The notes under the pieces were generated by a model. It did not search any database and was not told where the DNA came from. It saw only the letters and a list, made by a program, of their open reading frames with translations. Position numbers and translations under genes: made by a program. Shown here piece after piece: positions 1-9,677 of a DNA stretch of 64,000 nt (within the stretch, counting starts at the first letter, position 1; each line of letters opens with the position of its first letter). The DNA is from an uncultured Planktomarina sp. (GTDB lineage Bacteria > Pseudomonadota > Alphaproteobacteria > Rhodobacterales > Rhodobacteraceae), in contig CAJIZA010000003.1 of NCBI GenBank assembly GCA_905181815.1, positions 62,001 to 126,000 on the forward strand, given 5' to 3'.

Positions 1-21
1 GGGCCGTTTAGGAAAACATAG

Positions 22-2157
22 ATGTTTACAGAAACTAAAAAATCCATTCAGTGGGGCGAAGAAACCCTTACTTTGGAAACAGGTAAGGTTGCCCGTCAAG
101 CCGACGGCACCGTAATTGCGACTTTGGGTGAAACCTCAGTTATGGCGAACATAACATTCGCCAAAAGCCAAAAACCCGGTCAGGACTTTTTCCCTCTGAC
201 TGTACATTACAATGAAAAATATTATGCTGCCGGTAAAATTCCAGGTGGCTTTTTCAAACGTGAAGCACGTCCAACTGAAAAAGAGACGCTGACATCACGC
301 TTGATCGATCGCCCGATCCGGCCTTTGTTTGTGCCGGGCTTCAAAAACGAAGTCTTGGTGATCTGTACCGTTCTGTCTCATGACTTGGTCAATGACCCTG
401 ACATGGTTGCGATGATCGCGGCCTCGGCAGCTTTGACTATCTCGGGCGCGCCATTCATGGGCCCAATTGCCGGGGCGCGTGTGGGCTTTGTAGATGGTGA
501 ATATGTTCTCAATCCGACGATTGATGACATGCACAATCTGCGCCAGAATCCTGAGCAGCGCTTGGACCTAGTTGTGGCCGGGACCAAAGATGCGGTGATG
601 ATGGTTGAATCTGAAGCCTATGAGCTGTCTGAAGATGAGATGCTCGGCGCGGTTGCTTTTGCTCATGAGCAAATCCAGCCTGTGATCGATCTGATCGTGG
701 ATCTGGCGGAAGATTGCGCGAAAGAGCCTTTTGACTTTCAAGCTCCAGATTACAGCGACCTCTTCGCCGCCGTATCTGCCGCTGGTGAAGATGCTATGCG
801 CGCCGCTTACGCAATCACCGACAAACAAGAACGCACCTCTGCGGTTGCCGCAGCGAAAGAAACGATCAAAGCCAGCCTGAGCGACGCCCAACTGGCCGAT
901 GAAGACCTTGGTTCTGCTTTGAAAAAACTAGAATCCAAAGTGTTGCGCGGCGATGTCGTCAAGAACGGCAAACGCATTGATGGCCGAGCCCTAGATACAG
1001 TCCGCGCAATCAATTGCGAAACAGGCCTTTTGCCACGTACACATGGCTCCGCGCTGTTTACCCGTGGTGAAACGCAAGGTCTGGTCGTGACCACTTTGGG
1101 CACCGGCGATGATGAGCAAATGATCGACGCCTTGCACGGCACGTATAAATCCAACTTCTTGCTGCACTATAACTTCCCGCCCTATTCTGTCGGCGAGGTC
1201 GGCCGCTTTGGCCCTCCAGGCCGCCGCGAAATAGGGCATGGTAAATTGGCATGGCGTGCCCTTCAGGCGGTTTTGCCTGCGGCAACGGACTTTCCTTACA
1301 CGATCCGTTTGGTCTCTGAAATCACGGAATCCAACGGGTCGTCCTCCATGGCGTCCGTCTGTGGTGGCTCGCTCTCTATGATGGATGCGGGTGTGCCTTT
1401 GAAAGCACCTGTTGCGGGTGTAGCCATGGGTTTAATCTTGGAAGATGATGGCGAATATGCCGTTCTGACCGATATCTTAGGCGATGAAGATCACCTAGGC
1501 GACATGGACTTTAAAGTGGCCGGCACAGAAGCTGGGATCACCTCGTTGCAAATGGACATCAAAGTGGCCGGCATTACGCAGGACATTATGAAAAAAGCTT
1601 TGGCGCAAGCCAAAGCTGGCCGTTTGCATATCTTGGGTGAAATGGGCAAATCCATCTCAGGCGCGCAGGAATTCTCTGTTCACGCTCCACGAATTGAAAC
1701 CATGCAAATCCCAACCGACAAGATCCGTGAAGTTATCGGCTCTGGCGGTAAAGTGATCCGTGAAATCGTTGAAGTCTCCGGCGCGAAAGTCGATATCAAC
1801 GACGAAGGCGTGATCAAAATTGCCAGCCCGAATGGCGATAGCATCAAAACCGCCTATGACATGATCCACGCGATTGTGGCAGAGCCTGAAGAGAATGCGA
1901 TCTACAAAGGTAAAGTTGTCAAAGTTGTCGACTTCGGCGCATTTGTAAACTTCTTCGGCAAGCGCGATGGTCTGGTGCATGTCAGCCAAATCGAAAACCG
2001 CCGCTTGAACCACCCCTCCGATGTTCTCAAGGAAGGTCAAGAGGTTTGGGTCAAACTGCTGGGCTTTGACGATCGTGGCAAGGTGCGTTTGGCCATGAAA
2101 ATGGTCAACCAAGAAACCGGCGAAGAAATCGCAGCCGATGAGGCCAGCGAAGGCTAA
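22..2157 (+). CDS. pnp: Polyribonucleotide nucleotidyltransferase (PNPase)
   Basis: PNPase degrades RNA 3' to 5' by phosphorolysis and is a cytoplasmic part of the RNA degradosome. The 711 residues are the normal family length. Two RNase PH-like domains fill about residues 1-550. The KH domain follows from about 560, with the motif [15 protein letters not shown]. The S1 domain starts near 625 ([17 protein letters not shown]) and an acidic tail closes the protein. The ATG at 22 is preceded by AGGAAA at a suitable distance. In many proteobacteria rpsO lies just upstream, which would be outside this window. A strong terminator follows the stop codon. Nothing looks damaged. Confidence 0.98.
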   Translation: MFTETKKSIQWGEETLTLETGKVARQADGTVIATLGETSVMANITFAKSQKPGQDFFPLTVHYNEKYYAAGKIPGGFFKREARPTEKETLTSRLIDRPIRPLFVPGFKNEVLVICTVLSHDLVNDPDMVAMIAASAALTISGAPFMGPIAGARVGFVDGEYVLNPTIDDMHNLRQNPEQRLDLVVAGTKDAVMMVESEAYELSEDEMLGAVAFAHEQIQPVIDLIVDLAEDCAKEPFDFQAPDYSDLFAAVSAAGEDAMRAAYAITDKQERTSAVAAAKETIKASLSDAQLADEDLGSALKKLESKVLRGDVVKNGKRIDGRALDTVRAINCETGLLPRTHGSALFTRGETQGLVVTTLGTGDDEQMIDALHGTYKSNFLLHYNFPPYSVGEVGRFGPPGRREIGHGKLAWRALQAVLPAATDFPYTIRLVSEITESNGSSSMASVCGGSLSMMDAGVPLKAPVAGVAMGLILEDDGEYAVLTDILGDEDHLGDMDFKVAGTEAGITSLQMDIKVAGITQDIMKKALAQAKAGRLHILGEMGKSISGAQEFSVHAPRIETMQIPTDKIREVIGSGGKVIREIVEVSGAKVDINDEGVIKIASPNGDSIKTAYDMIHAIVAEPEENAIYKGKVVKVVDFGAFVNFFGKRDGLVHVSQIENRRLNHPSDVLKEGQEVWVKLLGFDDRGKVRLAMKMVNQETGEEIAADEASEG

Positions 2158-2180
2158 ACCGCCAACGACAAACGCTTCAA

Positions 2181-2208
2181 AAAGCCCCGCCTTTGGTGGG
2201 GCTTTTTT
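2181..2208 (+). terminator. Rho-independent terminator of pnp
   Basis: AGCCCCGCC and GGTGGGGCT pair around a TTT loop and are followed by a run of T. It lies 24 bases after the pnp stop. The remaining bases to the next gene (to 2448) hold no gene that I can support; a GGAGG ribosome binding site sits just before the 2449 start. Confidence 0.9.
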
Positions 2209-2448
2209 CGTTTTAGGCCATACGTTAAAACAGATCTTAGTATAACGGAGCTTTGACTTAAAGCCTTGCGCGGTGACAACGGCGGGCTGCACCGCTTTGC
2301 CCCTCGGCAGGCGATGGTCTCCCTTTAGTCCTGGGGTGCCTTATGCATAAATATCTAACAAAAAGTTTACCTGCCTATGCCTTCAACGCTTGCGAAATTC
2401 ATCCGGCAATGACATTCTCATACGAATTCAGTTCTGCGGGAGGCGAAG

Positions 2449-3891
2449 ATGATCAAAAAATGCCAATTTTATGTTAACGGCCAATGGGTTAACCCAGAAA
2501 TAGCGCATGACTTTGATGTCATAGATCCAAGCACAGAAGATGTGGTTGGGGTGATTTCCTTAGGCGATCAAGCCGATACGGATGCAGCGGTCGCGGCGGC
2601 AAAAGCTGCCTTCCCCGGCTGGTCCCAAACCAGCAAAGCTGAGCGTTTGGAGCTCTTGGAAAAACTCCTCGAAGTTTACAAAGCCCGGCAGGCCGATATG
2701 GCCGAAGCCATCAGCCTTGAAATGGGCGCGCCACAAAAATTGGCACGGAATCAGCAAGTTGGCGCTGGGACATGGCATTTGCAAGGCTTTATTAATGCTT
2801 TCAAAGACTTCGAATTTGATCGCCCGCTCGGCCCCCAAGCGCCCAATGAGCGCACGGTGATGGAACCAATTGGCGTCACCGCTTTGATCACGCCTTGGAA
2901 CTGGCCCATGAACCAAATTGTGCTCAAAGCCGTGCCCGCGCTGGCTTCTGGCTGCACCATGGTGTTGAAACCCTCCGAAATCGCACCGCTCTCAGGCCTG
3001 TTGTTTGCTGAGATGATCCATGAGGCAGGTTTCCCAGCCGGTGTGTTCAACCTAGTCAATGGTGATGGTCTGGGCGTCGGCACGCAGCTGTCTGTGCATC
3101 CTGATGTGGATATGGTCAGCTTCACAGGGTCATCCCGTGCAGGCATCGCCATTTCTAAAGCCGCCGCAGATACGCTCAAACGTGTGAGCCTCGAGCTTGG
3201 CGGAAAAGGTGCAAATATCATTTTCGCCAATGCCGTTGAAGATGCGGTGACCAATGGCGTCGCCCGATGCATGCGCAATTCCGGCCAATCATGCAACGCA
3301 CCAACCCGTATGTTGGTGGAGCGGTCTCGCTATGCCGAGGCCCTGGAGCAAGCCGCAGCCGCAGCCGAGGCCACCAAGGTTGGTCCCGCTTCCGAAGAGG
3401 GCAACCACATCGGTCCCGTGGTCAGTCAAATGCAATTTGACAAAATCCAGAACCTAATCGAAGTGGGTATCAAACAAGATGATGCCACATTGATCGCGGG
3501 CGGACTTGGTCGCCCTGAAGGGTTAAACCGCGGCTTTTATGTCCGCCCAACCATCTTTGCGGATGTGGACAATACGGCCCGCATCAACCGCGAGGAAATC
3601 TTTGGCCCCGTCATGACCATCATGCCCTTTGATACGGAAGAGGAGGCTATCGCGATTGCCAATGACACGCCCTATGGTTTAACCAATTACGTCCAATGCG
3701 GCGATCAAGAGCAACGTCAGCGCGTGGCGCGGCAGTTGCGCTCTGGCATGGTCGAAACCAATTCTGTCGGCTTCGGCATGGGCAGCCCCTTCGGCGGCTA
3801 TAAGCAGTCAGGCAATGGCCGCGAAGGCGGAATATTCGGCCTGCATGAGTTCATGGAAATCAAAGCTGTGAGCTGCTGGGAAGACGCGTAA
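2449..3891 (+). CDS. NAD(P)-dependent aldehyde dehydrogenase family protein
   Basis: This enzyme oxidises an aldehyde to its acid with NAD(P)+; the substrate is not evident. The 480 residues match the ALDH superfamily from end to end. Diagnostic motifs are ITPWNWPMNQI (cofactor-domain entry), SFTGSSRAG (nucleotide binding), ELGGKGANI with the general-base Glu, and NSGQSCNAPTR with the catalytic Cys near residue 283. The C-terminal PFGGYKQSGNGREGG is typical. The ATG follows a GGGAGGCGAAG ribosome binding site. It stands alone, with no pathway neighbours on the same strand. Confidence 0.9.
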   Translation: MIKKCQFYVNGQWVNPEIAHDFDVIDPSTEDVVGVISLGDQADTDAAVAAAKAAFPGWSQTSKAERLELLEKLLEVYKARQADMAEAISLEMGAPQKLARNQQVGAGTWHLQGFINAFKDFEFDRPLGPQAPNERTVMEPIGVTALITPWNWPMNQIVLKAVPALASGCTMVLKPSEIAPLSGLLFAEMIHEAGFPAGVFNLVNGDGLGVGTQLSVHPDVDMVSFTGSSRAGIAISKAAADTLKRVSLELGGKGANIIFANAVEDAVTNGVARCMRNSGQSCNAPTRMLVERSRYAEALEQAAAAAEATKVGPASEEGNHIGPVVSQMQFDKIQNLIEVGIKQDDATLIAGGLGRPEGLNRGFYVRPTIFADVDNTARINREEIFGPVMTIMPFDTEEEAIAIANDTPYGLTNYVQCGDQEQRQRVARQLRSGMVETNSVGFGMGSPFGGYKQSGNGREGGIFGLHEFMEIKAVSCWEDA

Positions 3892-4023
3892 GTCGGATGC
3901 CTAAAGCCCCATCAGAATTTTCGTTCCGTTGACAAGCTATACGCGTACGGACGGGGTTTTTGATGGGCCAGGTAGGATCTCGAGCGCAACGCGCATTATT
4001 ACGCGAAAGACCAATCAGGCATT

Positions 4024-4668
4024 TTAAAACGGTATTTTTGCACGAAAATCCGTCATTTCGCCACCATCAGGATGACGTAAGCGCAGGCGGTGGGAATGTA
4101 GCATAAGACGCGGGGCCGCTTGGCTTTCCGGCGTGCCATAAAACGGATCCCCCAAAATTGGATGCCCGAGCGCCAACATATGCACCCTAAGTTGATGCGA
4201 ACGACCGGTTTTGGGGCTCAATTTCACGCGAGTTTCCTGGGGGCCGCTTTTGATCACTTGCCAATCGGTCTGTGCCGCGCGACCGGTCTCATGGCAAATC
4301 ATCTGCCGCGGCCGGTTCGGCCAATCTACGATGATCGGCAGATCAACCGTGCCACTTTGCTCAACCATGTGCCCCCAAACCCGCGCCACATAGGTCTTTT
4401 GCGTCTGGCGTTTTTCAAACTGCAGCCCCAAATGACGCTGCGCGTGGGGTGACAAAGCAAAGACCATGACGCCAGAGGTATCTCGATCCAACCGATGCAC
4501 CAAAAGCGCCGTGGGATAATCGGCCTGAATGCGAGTGATCAAACAATCGGCCAAAAGCGGTCCACGCCCAGGCACAGACAAGAGACCTGCGGGCTTGTTG
4601 ACCAACAAAAGTTCATGATCCAGGTGGATCACATCCAAAGGGTCCATCGGAGGGTTATAGGCTGTCAT
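4024..4668 (-). CDS. RluA-family RNA pseudouridine synthase
   Basis: It isomerises specific uridines in rRNA or tRNA to pseudouridine. The 214 residues cover only the catalytic domain and there is no S4 domain, as in the short RluA/TruC branch. The core motif HRLDRDTSGVMVFAL, near residue 60, carries the catalytic Asp. Later motifs are LSPKTGRSHQLRVHM and GHPILGDPFYG. Two in-frame starts are possible, ATG at 4668 and ATG at 4650 (MDPLDV); the second trims an unconserved leader. The exact RNA target cannot be told from sequence. The gap to 4916 is AT-rich and shows no gene. Confidence 0.9.
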   Translation of the reverse strand: MTAYNPPMDPLDVIHLDHELLLVNKPAGLLSVPGRGPLLADCLITRIQADYPTALLVHRLDRDTSGVMVFALSPHAQRHLGLQFEKRQTQKTYVARVWGHMVEQSGTVDLPIIVDWPNRPRQMICHETGRAAQTDWQVIKSGPQETRVKLSPKTGRSHQLRVHMLALGHPILGDPFYGTPESQAAPRLMLHSHRLRLRHPDGGEMTDFRAKIPF

Positions 4669-4916
4669 GACCCGCCCATAGCTCTTTCGCCCTTACAGGT
4701 AAATTGCCAAGCAAAAAATATCCACTTTATTGATAGAGAGTTTACAAGGTTCGCATTTTTACGATAATCTAAAGCATTGTTAAAGAATTAATTTATGAAA
4801 TTTTTTTGGGCGGTCCTCGGTGATTTTTTTGTACCAGGCATATTTCATTTGCCGAGCCAAGGGTCACACATAATTCCTATGGCATGCCTGGTCTGATCGA
4901 TATGCCCAACGCGCAG

Positions 4917-6344
4917 CTAGCCTGCCCCCTGCGGCAGAACGGCCCCAGGATTCAAAATGCCTTCGGGATCCAATGCATCTTTGATCTGGCGCATAAGTTG
5001 CAATTTCACGGGATCGCCAAAACGAGCAATATCTGCCACCTTGAGCCGCCCAACTCCATGCTCCGCAGAAACAGATCCCCCCAATTCATGCGTAAGGCGA
5101 TGCACCTCTACCTGCAAATCTGCCCGCATATCGCAGTAGTTCGAGGCCGGTAAACCCTCAGCCGGAAAAAGGTTGTAATGGAGGTTCCCATCTCCAAGAT
5201 GACCAAAACAATTAATTCGTATATCGCCAAAACGGGCAAGAGCCGCAGGCATCTTGGCGATAAACCCGGCAATTTCTGACAGTGGCAAAGAAATATCCGA
5301 CGAGCAGATCGCGCCAATTGCACGGTTGGCAAGAGGGATGGTTTCCCGTAAGCTCCATAGATCCTGCGCTTGCTGCGCAGATTGGGCGATCACGCCATCA
5401 CGGATCAAGTCTGAAGCCTGCTCAAACAGGGTTTCAATTGCCTTTTCCGCCCCTGTGCCATTCGAAAAACCGAGATGCAGCAGAACCGACCAATTGGGCG
5501 GCGAGGGCCATGGCTGACGCATCTGCGGGTGGGTCTCGGCCAGAAAGCGCAAGCCCTGTCCAGAAATCAACTCAAACGCAGAGATGCTTTCACCCAACAA
5601 GCCCTTGGCCCGCCCCAACAGATCCAGCGCCGCGCTTGGACTGTCTACAGTCAAAAGCGCCGTACCCTCTGATTGGGGGCGGGGCGCTAGCTTGAGACTT
5701 GCAGCAGTGATAATGCCCAAGGTACCCTCAGAACCAATGAGCAAGTGCCGCAGATCATAGCCAGTATTATCTTTGCGCAGTCGTTTCAGACCGTTGAAAA
5801 TCCGGCCATCGGCCATCACGGCTTCAATGCCCAAGACTTGGTCGCGCGCCATGCCATACCGCAGGACATTTACCCCGCCGGCATTGGTAGAAAGCAATCC
5901 GCCAATCTGCGCCGTGCCCTCAGAGGCCAGCGATAATGGAAACAATCGACCCATATCCGCCGCGCTCTGCTGAACCTCCGCCAGTACCGCACCAGCTTCA
6001 GCCACCAGAACATTCTCCTCAGAGTAACGGGCTCGAATTCGGCGCATCCGCCCAAGGCTCAGGATCAGCGGGGCTAGAGCGCCAGTCTTCGATGCTGGCA
6101 GGATTTGCCCCCCAACAAGACCGGTTCCACCACCGTAGGGCACAATACCGATCCGAGCTACCGCCGCCGCCGCAACAACCTGCGCCACTTGGGCGGTGCT
6201 GTCCGGTGCCACCAAAAGCCCAGCAGATCCCTGATAATGCCCGCGCGGCTCGGTTAGATATTTATCGTTTAGCTCTGGAAAGGCTGCAGCGGGCAGGGTG
6301 CGTTGCAATTGACTTATAAACTCTGCCGTCACTGGATTTAACAT
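4917..6344 (-). CDS. FAD-binding oxidoreductase, GlcD / D-2-hydroxyacid dehydrogenase type
   Basis: This is a VAO-type flavoprotein that oxidises a 2-hydroxyacid such as glycolate, D-lactate or D-2-hydroxyglutarate; the substrate is not resolved. The FAD-binding domain contains PYGGGTGLVGGQ and LLSTNAGGVNVLRYG. The C-terminal FAD-oxidase domain ends with NCFGHLGDGNLHYN and SAEHGVGRLK, which carry the metal and FAD contacts typical of GlcD/DLD enzymes. I prefer the ATG at 6344 (475 residues, MLNPVTAEF), since the 11 residues before it look unconserved. glcE and glcF, which would accompany a true glycolate oxidase, are not next to it, so a single-subunit enzyme is more likely. Confidence 0.85.
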   Translation of the reverse strand: MLNPVTAEFISQLQRTLPAAAFPELNDKYLTEPRGHYQGSAGLLVAPDSTAQVAQVVAAAAVARIGIVPYGGGTGLVGGQILPASKTGALAPLILSLGRMRRIRARYSEENVLVAEAGAVLAEVQQSAADMGRLFPLSLASEGTAQIGGLLSTNAGGVNVLRYGMARDQVLGIEAVMADGRIFNGLKRLRKDNTGYDLRHLLIGSEGTLGIITAASLKLAPRPQSEGTALLTVDSPSAALDLLGRAKGLLGESISAFELISGQGLRFLAETHPQMRQPWPSPPNWSVLLHLGFSNGTGAEKAIETLFEQASDLIRDGVIAQSAQQAQDLWSLRETIPLANRAIGAICSSDISLPLSEIAGFIAKMPAALARFGDIRINCFGHLGDGNLHYNLFPAEGLPASNYCDMRADLQVEVHRLTHELGGSVSAEHGVGRLKVADIARFGDPVKLQLMRQIKDALDPEGILNPGAVLPQGAG

Positions 6345-6502
6345 AACACCCTTGCCCTCTTGTCGCCCGCCATGCAAAATGCCGAGGCGCCCCCCGTGTC
6401 AGTAATGACAGACCTCCTCTTTGGCAATTTTTTTCTCCATGGCCGGCTTCCAAGCCAACGCGCATGCTGCGCTTGACTCTGGACGCAGGACACGTGTACA
6501 CG

Positions 6503-6593
6503 CTGAGAAATCCCGGAAGTCGTAGTCTTCCGGTCCTCAGGCTTTTGCCAGGATCGCCACCCGTCAGCGCGTTGCGCCCACGGGTGCTTTTTC
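6503..6593 (+). ncRNA. Candidate structured RNA or attenuator upstream of ffh
   Basis: Within the 320-base gap before ffh there are two consecutive hairpins. The first (6503-6540) pairs CTGAG with CTCAG and CCGGAAG with CTTCCGG around a seven-base loop. The second (6558-6586) pairs CACCCGT with ACGGGTG, with an inner GCGC/GCGC stem, and is followed at once by CTTTTTC, so it resembles an intrinsic terminator. A possible promoter, TTGACT (6473-6478) and TGTACA (6495-6500), lies just upstream. This could be a small RNA of about 90 nt or a leader that attenuates ffh. I do not see the conserved apical motif of 4.5S SRP RNA. Confidence 0.4.
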
Positions 6594-6664
6594 GGTTTGG
6601 GGCTTTGGAAATTTACGCGGCCGCACCATTGCGGGATCGTGTGCGGAGCGAAGGGGGCAGACCC

Positions 6665-8161
6665 ATGTTTGAAAATCTATCCGAACGCCTTGGTGGTGTA
6701 TTTGATCGGCTGACCAAGCAAGGTGCGCTGTCGGAAGAGGATGTAAAAACAGCCCTGCGAGAGGTGCGCGTTGCGCTCCTGGAGGCCGATGTCAGCCTGC
6801 CTGTTGCCCGCGAATTCATTAATAAAGTTCAAAGTAAAGCCACCGGCTCAGCTGTCACAAAATCGATCACCCCCGGCCAACAAGTGGTCAAGATCGTCCA
6901 TGACGCTCTGATTGACACCCTGCGTGGCGAAGGCGAACCGGGCGATTTGAAGATAGACAACCCACCCGCTGCGATTTTGATGGTAGGTCTGCAAGGCTCG
7001 GGTAAAACCACGACCACCGGGAAACTGGCAAAACGCTTGGCCGTCCGCGAAGGTAAAAAGGTTCTGATGGCCTCATTGGACATCTACCGTCCCGCCGCGA
7101 TGGAACAGCTCGCGATTTTGGGTGCGCAGGTAGAAGTTGATACCCTGCCCATCGTCGCCGGTGAAAGCGCTGTCCAAATTGCCAAACGCGCCAAACAACA
7201 GGCCACATTGGGCGGCTATGACGTCTATATGCTCGATACTGCCGGGCGTCTTCAAATAGACGAAACCCTGATGCAGGAAGTTCAGGATGTGCGCGATGCG
7301 GTCGCACCGCGCGAGACCCTGCTTGTTGTCGATGGGTTAACGGGCCAAGTGGCCGTAGAAGTAGCCGAAGAATTTGACAGCAAAATCGGCATCTCTGGCG
7401 TGGTTCTCACCCGTATGGATGGGGACGGTCGCGGTGGTGCGGCGCTGTCGATGCGTGCGGTCACCGGCAAGCCGATCAAATTTGTTGGCTCCGGCGAAAA
7501 AATGGATGCATTGGAGACTTTCGAGCCCGAGCGCATCGCCGGACGCATTTTGGGCATGGGCGATATCGTCGCTTTGGTTGAAAAGGCGCAAGAGACTTTA
7601 GAAGCTGAACAAGCCGAACGGATGATGCGTCGCCTGCAAAAGGGCATGTTCAACATGAACGATCTGCGCAGCCAGCTTGAGCAAATGCAAAAAATGGGCG
7701 GTATGCAGGGCCTGATGGGCATGATGCCCGGCATGGCAAAAATGAAGGGCAAGATTGATCAAGCCGGCCTCGATGACAGCCTGTTAAAGCGCCAAATTGC
7801 CTTGATCAATTCCATGACAAAAAAAGAGCGAGCCAATCCTGCTTTGCTACAAGCCAGCCGGAAAAAGCGGATTTCAGCCGGGGCTGGGCTTGAAGTGAGT
7901 GATCTCAATAAATTACTCAAACAGCATCGACAAATGTCAGATATGATGAAGAAAATTGGAAAAAAAGGTGGGTTGGGCGCTCTCAAGGGTATGCTCGGCG
8001 GCCAGGGCGCCCCAAGTCAAGCAGAGCTGGCCGCAGCACAAGAGCAAATTGCCAGTGGCGCTATGGGCGGTTTGCCCAAAGGAATGAGCCTGCCCAAAGG
8101 GATGGGCGGATTGGGCGGCGGTTTGCCTGGTGGCCTTAGCGGTTTGGGCAAGAAGAAATGA
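6665..8161 (+). CDS. ffh: Signal recognition particle protein Ffh
   Basis: Ffh is the SRP54 GTPase that binds signal sequences and 4.5S RNA and targets nascent membrane proteins to FtsY. The N domain begins MFENLSERLGGVF. The G domain has GLQGSGKTTTTGKL near residue 107, DTAGRLQ near 191 and TRMDGDGRGGAAL near 249. The M domain is rich in methionine, with repeats such as MGGMQGLMGMMPGMAKM, and the tail is rich in Gly, Leu and Lys. The start at 6665 (498 residues) matches the family and follows GAAGGGGGC; the longer open frame from 6464 overlaps the structured leader and is not supported. It heads a translation operon. Confidence 0.97.
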   Translation: MFENLSERLGGVFDRLTKQGALSEEDVKTALREVRVALLEADVSLPVAREFINKVQSKATGSAVTKSITPGQQVVKIVHDALIDTLRGEGEPGDLKIDNPPAAILMVGLQGSGKTTTTGKLAKRLAVREGKKVLMASLDIYRPAAMEQLAILGAQVEVDTLPIVAGESAVQIAKRAKQQATLGGYDVYMLDTAGRLQIDETLMQEVQDVRDAVAPRETLLVVDGLTGQVAVEVAEEFDSKIGISGVVLTRMDGDGRGGAALSMRAVTGKPIKFVGSGEKMDALETFEPERIAGRILGMGDIVALVEKAQETLEAEQAERMMRRLQKGMFNMNDLRSQLEQMQKMGGMQGLMGMMPGMAKMKGKIDQAGLDDSLLKRQIALINSMTKKERANPALLQASRKKRISAGAGLEVSDLNKLLKQHRQMSDMMKKIGKKGGLGALKGMLGGQGAPSQAELAAAQEQIASGAMGGLPKGMSLPKGMGGLGGGLPGGLSGLGKKK

Positions 8162-8192
8162 ACCATTCAGATATGACACCCGGAGGCCTGTT

Positions 8193-8489
8193 ATGACGGA
8201 CGATACAACACGCGCCGCAGAGCTGCTTAAATCACACCGCGAGAGCATTGATCGCTTGGATGCGGTCTTGGTTTATACGCTGGGCGAGCGTTTTGCCCAC
8301 ACCCAAGCAGTAGGGCAGCTCAAAGCCAAACATGCTCTACCACCATCTGATCCCACCCGTGAGGCACAACAAATTACCCGTCTGCAAGATCTGGCACGGC
8401 GCGCTGATCTCGACCCCGAATTCGCCAAGAAATTTCTGAGCTTTATTGTTCAAGAAGTCATCCAGAACCACAAAAATTATCAAGAATAG
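8193..8489 (+). CDS. Chorismate mutase, AroQ type
   Basis: It converts chorismate to prephenate for phenylalanine and tyrosine synthesis. The 98 residues fit the all-helical AroQ fold. SIDRLDAVLVYTLGERF forms helix 1, followed by a central QLKAKHALPPSDPTREAQQ and a C-terminal helix FLSFIVQEVIQNHK. The ATG at 8193 follows GGAGG. It sits between ffh and rpsP, a placement often seen in Rhodobacterales, and is probably cotranscribed with them, although its function is unrelated to translation. Confidence 0.9.
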   Translation: MTDDTTRAAELLKSHRESIDRLDAVLVYTLGERFAHTQAVGQLKAKHALPPSDPTREAQQITRLQDLARRADLDPEFAKKFLSFIVQEVIQNHKNYQE

Positions 8490-8534
8490 ACCGCAATATC
8501 TGCTGCCTATTTGCCATTTTCAAGGAGAATAACA

Positions 8535-8936
8535 ATGGCTATGAAAATCCGTTTGGCCCGTGGTGGGTCCAAAAAGCGCCCCTTTTACCGTGTTGTTGCT
8601 GCTGATGCGCGCATGCCGCGCGATGGTCGCTTTATCGAAAAATTGGGCACATATAACCCACTTTTGGCAAAAGACAGCGAAGAGCGTGTAAAGCTCAACC
8701 TTGAGCGCATTCAGCACTGGCTCGATCAAGGCGCACAGCCAACAGATCGTGTCTCCCGGATGCTGGAAGCCGCAGGCGTGATCCCGGCCAAAACACGCAG
8801 CAACCCGATCAAAGCCAAACCTGGCAAAAAAGCTATTGAGCGCGCCGAAGAAAAAGCCGCAAAAGCGGCCACTCCAGTGGAAGAACAGGCCCCCACAGAA
8901 GAGGCCCCCGCAGAAGAAGCAGCCGCAGAAGAGTAA
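8535..8936 (+). CDS. rpsP: 30S ribosomal protein S16
   Basis: S16 is an early-assembling 30S subunit protein. The first 80 or so residues hold the conserved core ([22 protein letters not shown], then [11 protein letters not shown]). The total of 133 residues is longer than the roughly 80 of Escherichia coli S16. The extra part is a low-complexity tail rich in Ala, Glu and Lys, as is common in alphaproteobacteria. The ATG at 8535 follows AAGGAG. It is the first gene of the classic rpsP-rimM-trmD-rplS set, although here a terminator and a small gene separate it from rimM. Confidence 0.97.
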   Translation: MAMKIRLARGGSKKRPFYRVVAADARMPRDGRFIEKLGTYNPLLAKDSEERVKLNLERIQHWLDQGAQPTDRVSRMLEAAGVIPAKTRSNPIKAKPGKKAIERAEEKAAKAATPVEEQAPTEEAPAEEAAAEE

Positions 8937-8974
8937 TCTTCCGCGCAGCGCGGCCTATACCTCGAAAAATAATG

Positions 8975-9002
8975 AACCCCGCCTCTTTGGCGGGGTTTTC
9001 CA
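8975..9002 (+). terminator. Rho-independent terminator after rpsP
   Basis: AACCCCGCC and GGCGGGGTT form a 9-bp stem with a TCTTT loop, followed by TTTTCCATTTT. It lies about 40 bases after the rpsP stop and would reduce readthrough into the small gene and rimM, allowing S16 to be made in excess over RimM and TrmD. Confidence 0.88.
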
Positions 9003-9030
9003 TTTTAAGGTTTCGCATTAAGGGTAAGGC

Positions 9031-9177
9031 ATGTTATTGCGCCCTATTCGCTCTTTGATGCTAATCGGAATATGCTTTTTGGTTGGGTATTTTTACGCCC
9101 GCCATCAGGCCAGCGAAATGTGTATCGAAGATGGTGGCAAAATGAAAAACGGCTATTGTTTAGGAGTGACCCAATGA
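9031..9177 (+). CDS. Small single-span membrane protein before rimM
   Basis: The frame encodes 48 residues. A basic start (MLLRPIRS) is followed by one hydrophobic helix, [15 protein letters not shown] (about residues 9-23), and then a short polar domain with Cys residues and a KMKNGYC motif. The stop overlaps the rimM start in an ATGA arrangement, which implies translational coupling. I do not recognise a named family. The topology predicts the N-terminus in the cytoplasm and a short periplasmic tail. The coupling and clean codon pattern make it likely to be real, but the function is unknown. Confidence 0.65.
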   Translation: MLLRPIRSLMLIGICFLVGYFYARHQASEMCIEDGGKMKNGYCLGVTQ

Positions 9178-9677
9178 CAGCTTTGATCTGTGTTGGCATG
9201 ATTGCAGGTGCTTATGGAGTGCGTGGCGAATTACGAGTGAAGAGCTATTGCGCCACCCCAAGCGATATAGAAAACTACGCGCCTCTGTTGGATGAATCCG
9301 GGAATCACAGCTTTGAGCTGTCGTTGATCGGCCAAATCAAGAATGGGTTTTCGGCTCGAATCGTTGGGGTTGAGACCAAAGAACAAGCCGATATGCTACG
9401 CAGCACACAGCTGTTCGCCCGCCGCGAAGATCTGCCGGCTTTACCAGATGATGAATACTACTATTCCGATTTGATGGGCCTGCAGGTCTGCGACACAGGC
9501 GGCATTGAAATTGGTCATGTAAAATCCGTGATGAACCACGGCGCAGATGATTTGCTTGAGGTGACAGTCCCCGGTGCGTCAGATACGGCCTTAATCCCCT
9601 TTACAAAGGCGATTGTGCCCACTGTAGATGTAGCTGCGCGCCGAATTGTTATTGATCCGCCTGAAGGGCTGCTATGA
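9174..9677 (+). CDS. rimM: Ribosome maturation factor RimM
   Basis: RimM binds S19 and helps mature the head of the 30S subunit. The 167 residues are the normal length. The N-terminal RimM domain starts [20 protein letters not shown], and the PRC-barrel domain contains [11 protein letters not shown] and ends ATALIPF-like ([16 protein letters not shown]). The start at 9174 is set by the family N-terminus and by ATGA overlap with the small gene upstream. Its own stop overlaps the trmD start by four bases, so the three genes are coupled. Confidence 0.95.
   Translation: MTALICVGMIAGAYGVRGELRVKSYCATPSDIENYAPLLDESGNHSFELSLIGQIKNGFSARIVGVETKEQADMLRSTQLFARREDLPALPDDEYYYSDLMGLQVCDTGGIEIGHVKSVMNHGADDLLEVTVPGASDTALIPFTKAIVPTVDVAARRIVIDPPEGLL

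Noticed and set aside
1657-2292. 211-residue minus-strand open frame over the 3' end of pnp
   Set aside because: It is antisense to a well conserved gene and contains no recognised domain; such frames arise from codon bias.
2343-2477. 44-residue plus-strand frame before the aldehyde dehydrogenase gene
   Set aside because: It overlaps the dehydrogenase start and its ribosome binding site, and has no recognisable features.
6464-6664. Longer ffh start at 6464 and 4.5S RNA in the leader
   Set aside because: Ffh proteins begin with the MFENLSERL block at 6665. The leader lacks the conserved apical loop and asymmetric loop of SRP RNA.
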